This document shows, piece after piece, positions 4,812 to 6,145 of a stretch of 6,145 bases of DNA. The DNA lies in the NCBI GenBank assembly GCA_016935885.1, contig JAFGQA010000032.1, positions 1 through 6,145 of the forward strand, read 5' to 3'. The notes under the pieces were generated by a model. The model had not been told where the DNA came from and did not search any database. It worked only from the letters and a program-made list of their open reading frames with translations. A program made the translations under genes and the position numbers. The stretch comes from Phycisphaerae bacterium (GTDB taxonomy: Bacteria; Planctomycetota; Phycisphaerae; UBA1845; UTPLA1). Position 1 is the first letter of the stretch, and the number at the start of each line of letters is the position of its first letter.

Positions 4812-4846
4812 GGAATCGCGACGCAACCACGATTCCCTCTGGAATC
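4812..4846 (+). other. Mutually exclusive hairpins upstream of the parS-like site
   Basis: GGAATCG (4812-4818) can pair with CGATTCC (4830-4836), and GATTCC (4831-4836) can instead pair with GGAATC (4841-4846) over the loop CTCT. The middle copy is shared, so only one hairpin can form at a time. As DNA, the three hexamers could also be repeated protein-binding half-sites before the promoter. Confidence 0.35.
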
Positions 4847-4850
4847 TCGA

Positions 4851-4866
4851 TGTTTCACGTGGTACA
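4851..4866. promoter_or_regulatory. parS: parS-like ParB binding site
   Basis: TGTTTCACGTGGTACA matches the widely conserved parS consensus TGTTTCACGTGAAACA at 14 of 16 positions, including the complete left half and the CACGTG centre. Only positions 12 and 13 differ. Family knowledge: ParB loads at parS, spreads, and acts with ParA and SMC in chromosome segregation; sites cluster near the replication origin. By simple counting, a 16-mer within two mismatches is expected about 0.002 times in a random sequence of this length. No parA or parB gene is in the window. The site overlaps a promoter -10 box. Confidence 0.5.
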
Positions 4867-4868
4867 AT
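4860..4868 (+). promoter_or_regulatory. Extended -10 promoter of the exported-protein gene
   Basis: TGGTACAAT has the extended -10 dinucleotide TG and a 5/6 match to TATAAT (TACAAT, 4863-4868). The -35 region is poor (CTGGAA at 4839-4844, 18-base spacing), as is common with extended -10 promoters. Transcription would start near 4875, about 70 bases before the gene. The box shares seven bases with the parS-like site, so a bound ParB would block it. Confidence 0.4.
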
Positions 4869-4932
4869 GATGATCGCTAGTTCGATAGTTGGAGAATGCC
4901 GGGACCGGATTCACTGGTCGCGGAGAGACCAT

Positions 4933-4937
4933 AGGAG
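4933..4937 (+). promoter_or_regulatory. Ribosome binding site deciding the start at 4946
   Basis: AGGAG lies 8 bases before the ATG at 4946. The in-frame ATG at 4889 has no such site and would put 19 polar residues before the signal peptide, so 4946 is preferred. Confidence 0.8.
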
Positions 4938-4945
4938 AAGCAACG

Positions 4946-5974
4946 ATGAGAGTAGCCACCCGATCACTCACCTTAACGATGCTGGCAATCGGCTTCTCGC
5001 TGGCGGTTCTCACCGGCAGCAGTTGTCCTTCTGGTCCGACGGTCTCCGGCACCGCCGAGGTCATTTTCGATAACGGCAACGCCGGGGGGGTATCCAGCGA
5101 TCCGACGAGCCCGACCACCTTCACCATCCAGAGATCTTACCAGATCACCTTGATCAGGAACTACCACTGGAATGGCGGCGCCGGTACCACCACAACCGGC
5201 ACCATCAGCCTGGTTGGCGATGAGAACACCTACGGTCCCTGGCAGACCTCCGGGACGGATGCCATGAACTCCAACTGGGAATGCACCCCCAATGAAACCA
5301 TTCCGCCTGGCACCTACACGGTCGTGGATTCCGATCCCGCCACCTGGTCACACAACTCCGAGTCAGATAGTGCCGGCATGAGTTACATCGAAGGCATCCC
5401 CATGGGTGACGGACCCAGCAGCATCATCCTGGAGCGGTACGAGTATTTGCATTATCTCCGTGTGGGGTATGTCGAGGTAGAGCCCCAGCCAGTCCTTGTA
5501 ACGTCTGGCAAAATCGAGCCGGCCGGCGACAGTACCTCTGTGCGAGATCCACGATCCGAGAGCGAGATAATCCAGGACAACGCAGACGCGGCGATCGTGT
5601 TCGATACATCGGCGCCGCGGGTGGTCGTGGCCCAGACCGCCGGCTCCTCCGCCATGCTAACCTTCGACGTCAGCTGCCAGACCAACGGTTTCACTTGTCA
5701 TGCCGGAGACGGCCTCCACACCTATACGGTGACGTCCATTAGCTATGTTCTGGATTGTCTCGACAGCGCCGACAACCTCATCGAGTCCATACCTAATTCG
5801 ACTGGGCATTTCGAGAAAACCTTCACCCAAGGCGATGGCGTGAGTAAGGTCGTCGTCAGTTGGAGGATAGACAACACCTATCTCATGCAGCCTCCCGGCA
5901 TCCCCACGCCCTGGGGGCCATACAACGGGGCCTTCATTGGTGAGGTGCTGCGCCTCACCTTGACCTACGAATAA
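4946..5974 (+). CDS. Exported protein of unknown function with a small extracellular beta domain
   Basis: A 342-residue protein. MRVATRS followed by a hydrophobic stretch (8-23) is an export signal. Cys27 after TGSS could be a lipid-attachment cysteine, but Gly at -3 is a poor lipobox. Residues about 38-152 (nt 5057-5401) carry a pattern I recognise from secreted bacterial proteins: Y65, YHWN (73-76), GTISL (85-89), YGPW (96-99), WEC (111-113), IPPGTYTVVDSDPATWS (119-135), then N137, S140 and G144. It has no name that I can recall. Residues 153-342 are beta-rich with no family that I know. The mature chain has Cys113, Cys244, Cys251 and Cys271 besides Cys27, enough for two disulfides. There are no catalytic motifs and no C-terminal sorting signal; the chain ends in a beta strand (VLRLTLTYE). 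A surface or envelope structural protein is a guess. Confidence 0.75.
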   Translation: MRVATRSLTLTMLAIGFSLAVLTGSSCPSGPTVSGTAEVIFDNGNAGGVSSDPTSPTTFTIQRSYQITLIRNYHWNGGAGTTTTGTISLVGDENTYGPWQTSGTDAMNSNWECTPNETIPPGTYTVVDSDPATWSHNSESDSAGMSYIEGIPMGDGPSSIILERYEYLHYLRVGYVEVEPQPVLVTSGKIEPAGDSTSVRDPRSESEIIQDNADAAIVFDTSAPRVVVAQTAGSSAMLTFDVSCQTNGFTCHAGDGLHTYTVTSISYVLDCLDSADNLIESIPNSTGHFEKTFTQGDGVSKVVVSWRIDNTYLMQPPGIPTPWGPYNGAFIGEVLRLTLTYE

Positions 5975-6145
5975 CAGAGATTGGATCGCCGACGCGCATC
6001 GACGGGTGCCGGGTGCCATGTAACGCCGTGGACCCAAGCCGGAGAAAACCTGTATTAACAGCCCGTGGCAAAACTGTGGCACCGGCGTCTCGCCGGTGGT
6101 TTTCACGGTCAGGAACGGCGTTTCCGAACCACTGTTTTCCCTTTC
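5975..6145. other. Spacer after the last gene, to the window end
   Basis: It contains a tandem GGGTGCC pair (6004-6010 and 6011-6017) and the hairpin repeat at 6070-6103. Nothing else is supported in the last 40 bases. Confidence 0.5.
6070..6103 (+). terminator. Hairpin with T-run: possible terminator, also an interspersed repeat
   Basis: CACCGGCG (6080-6087) and CGCCGGTG (6091-6098) form a perfect 8-bp GC-rich stem with loop TCT, followed by GTTTT (6099-6103). AAAAC (6070-6074) can extend the stem past a 5-base bulge. The position 105 bases after the stop codon at 5974 fits an intrinsic terminator of the last gene. On the minus strand it reads as GETPVPQ, a phrase I recall from spurious predicted proteins in repeat-rich planctomycete genomes, so it is probably also a dispersed repeat. 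Confidence 0.45.

Larger units (their letters stand above)
4428..4945. other. 518-base spacer between the two exported-protein genes
   Basis: No credible gene. From left to right it holds about 120 bases with no clear signal and no terminator with a T-run, the inverted-repeat structure 4548-4726, the alternative hairpins 4812-4846, the parS-like site 4851-4866, an extended -10 at 4860-4868, and a ribosome site at 4933-4937. Confidence 0.6.

Noticed and set aside
4523..4867. Minus-strand open frame of 114 residues beginning MYHVKH.
   Set aside because: The start is the parS-like palindrome read backwards, and the body is the inverted-repeat element.
5657..6106. Minus-strand open frame of 149 residues beginning MKTTGETPVPQ.
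   Set aside because: Its start is the hairpin repeat at 6070-6103 and the rest is antisense to the exported-protein gene.

Overview
The window is a GC-rich bacterial segment with three protein genes and one tRNA, all on the + strand and separated by long, repeat-filled spacers. No plasmid, phage or CRISPR genes are visible. The style suggests an uncultured member of the Planctomycetota, perhaps Phycisphaerae-like: long secreted beta-rich proteins, single genes rather than operons, and abundant short palindromic repeats with cores such as GGACAAGCC and CACCGGCGTCTCGCCGGTG. This taxonomic placement is an inference from repeat style, not from a marker gene.

Layout. Bases 1-424 hold the right end of one mobile repeat, a promoter (TTGACA with an extended -10), and a complete 142-bp miniature inverted-repeat element (269-410) flanked by a perfect 9-bp direct repeat. 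Its right flank supplies the Shine-Dalgarno of the next gene. Bases 425-2530 encode a 701-residue GH13 enzyme that closely resembles the maltosyltransferase of Thermotoga maritima; all catalytic motifs are present. Bases 2531-2883 contain alternative hairpins after the stop codon, a second copy of the miniature element (2597-2799) with a 7/9 matching target duplication, and the promoter of tRNA-Lys(CTT) at 2884-2956. Bases 2957-3506 hold only hairpins. Bases 3507-4427 encode an exported acidic protein made of four tandem PepSY-like repeats. Bases 4428-4945 contain a different, long inverted-repeat structure (4548-4726, resembling IS200/RAYT-mobilised elements), a cluster of alternative hairpins, a 14/16 match to the ParB-binding parS site at 4851-4866, and an extended -10 promoter overlapping it. 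Bases 4946-5974 encode an exported protein with a recognisable but unnamed small extracellular domain. A GC-rich hairpin with a following T-run (6080-6103) may end its transcript.

The genes do not form one pathway: the first is cytoplasmic alpha-glucan metabolism, the tRNA is housekeeping, and the last two are exported proteins of unknown role. The most notable content is in the spacers: a MITE family with 9-bp target duplications, one copy of which split the leader of the maltosyltransferase gene, and a parS-like site.
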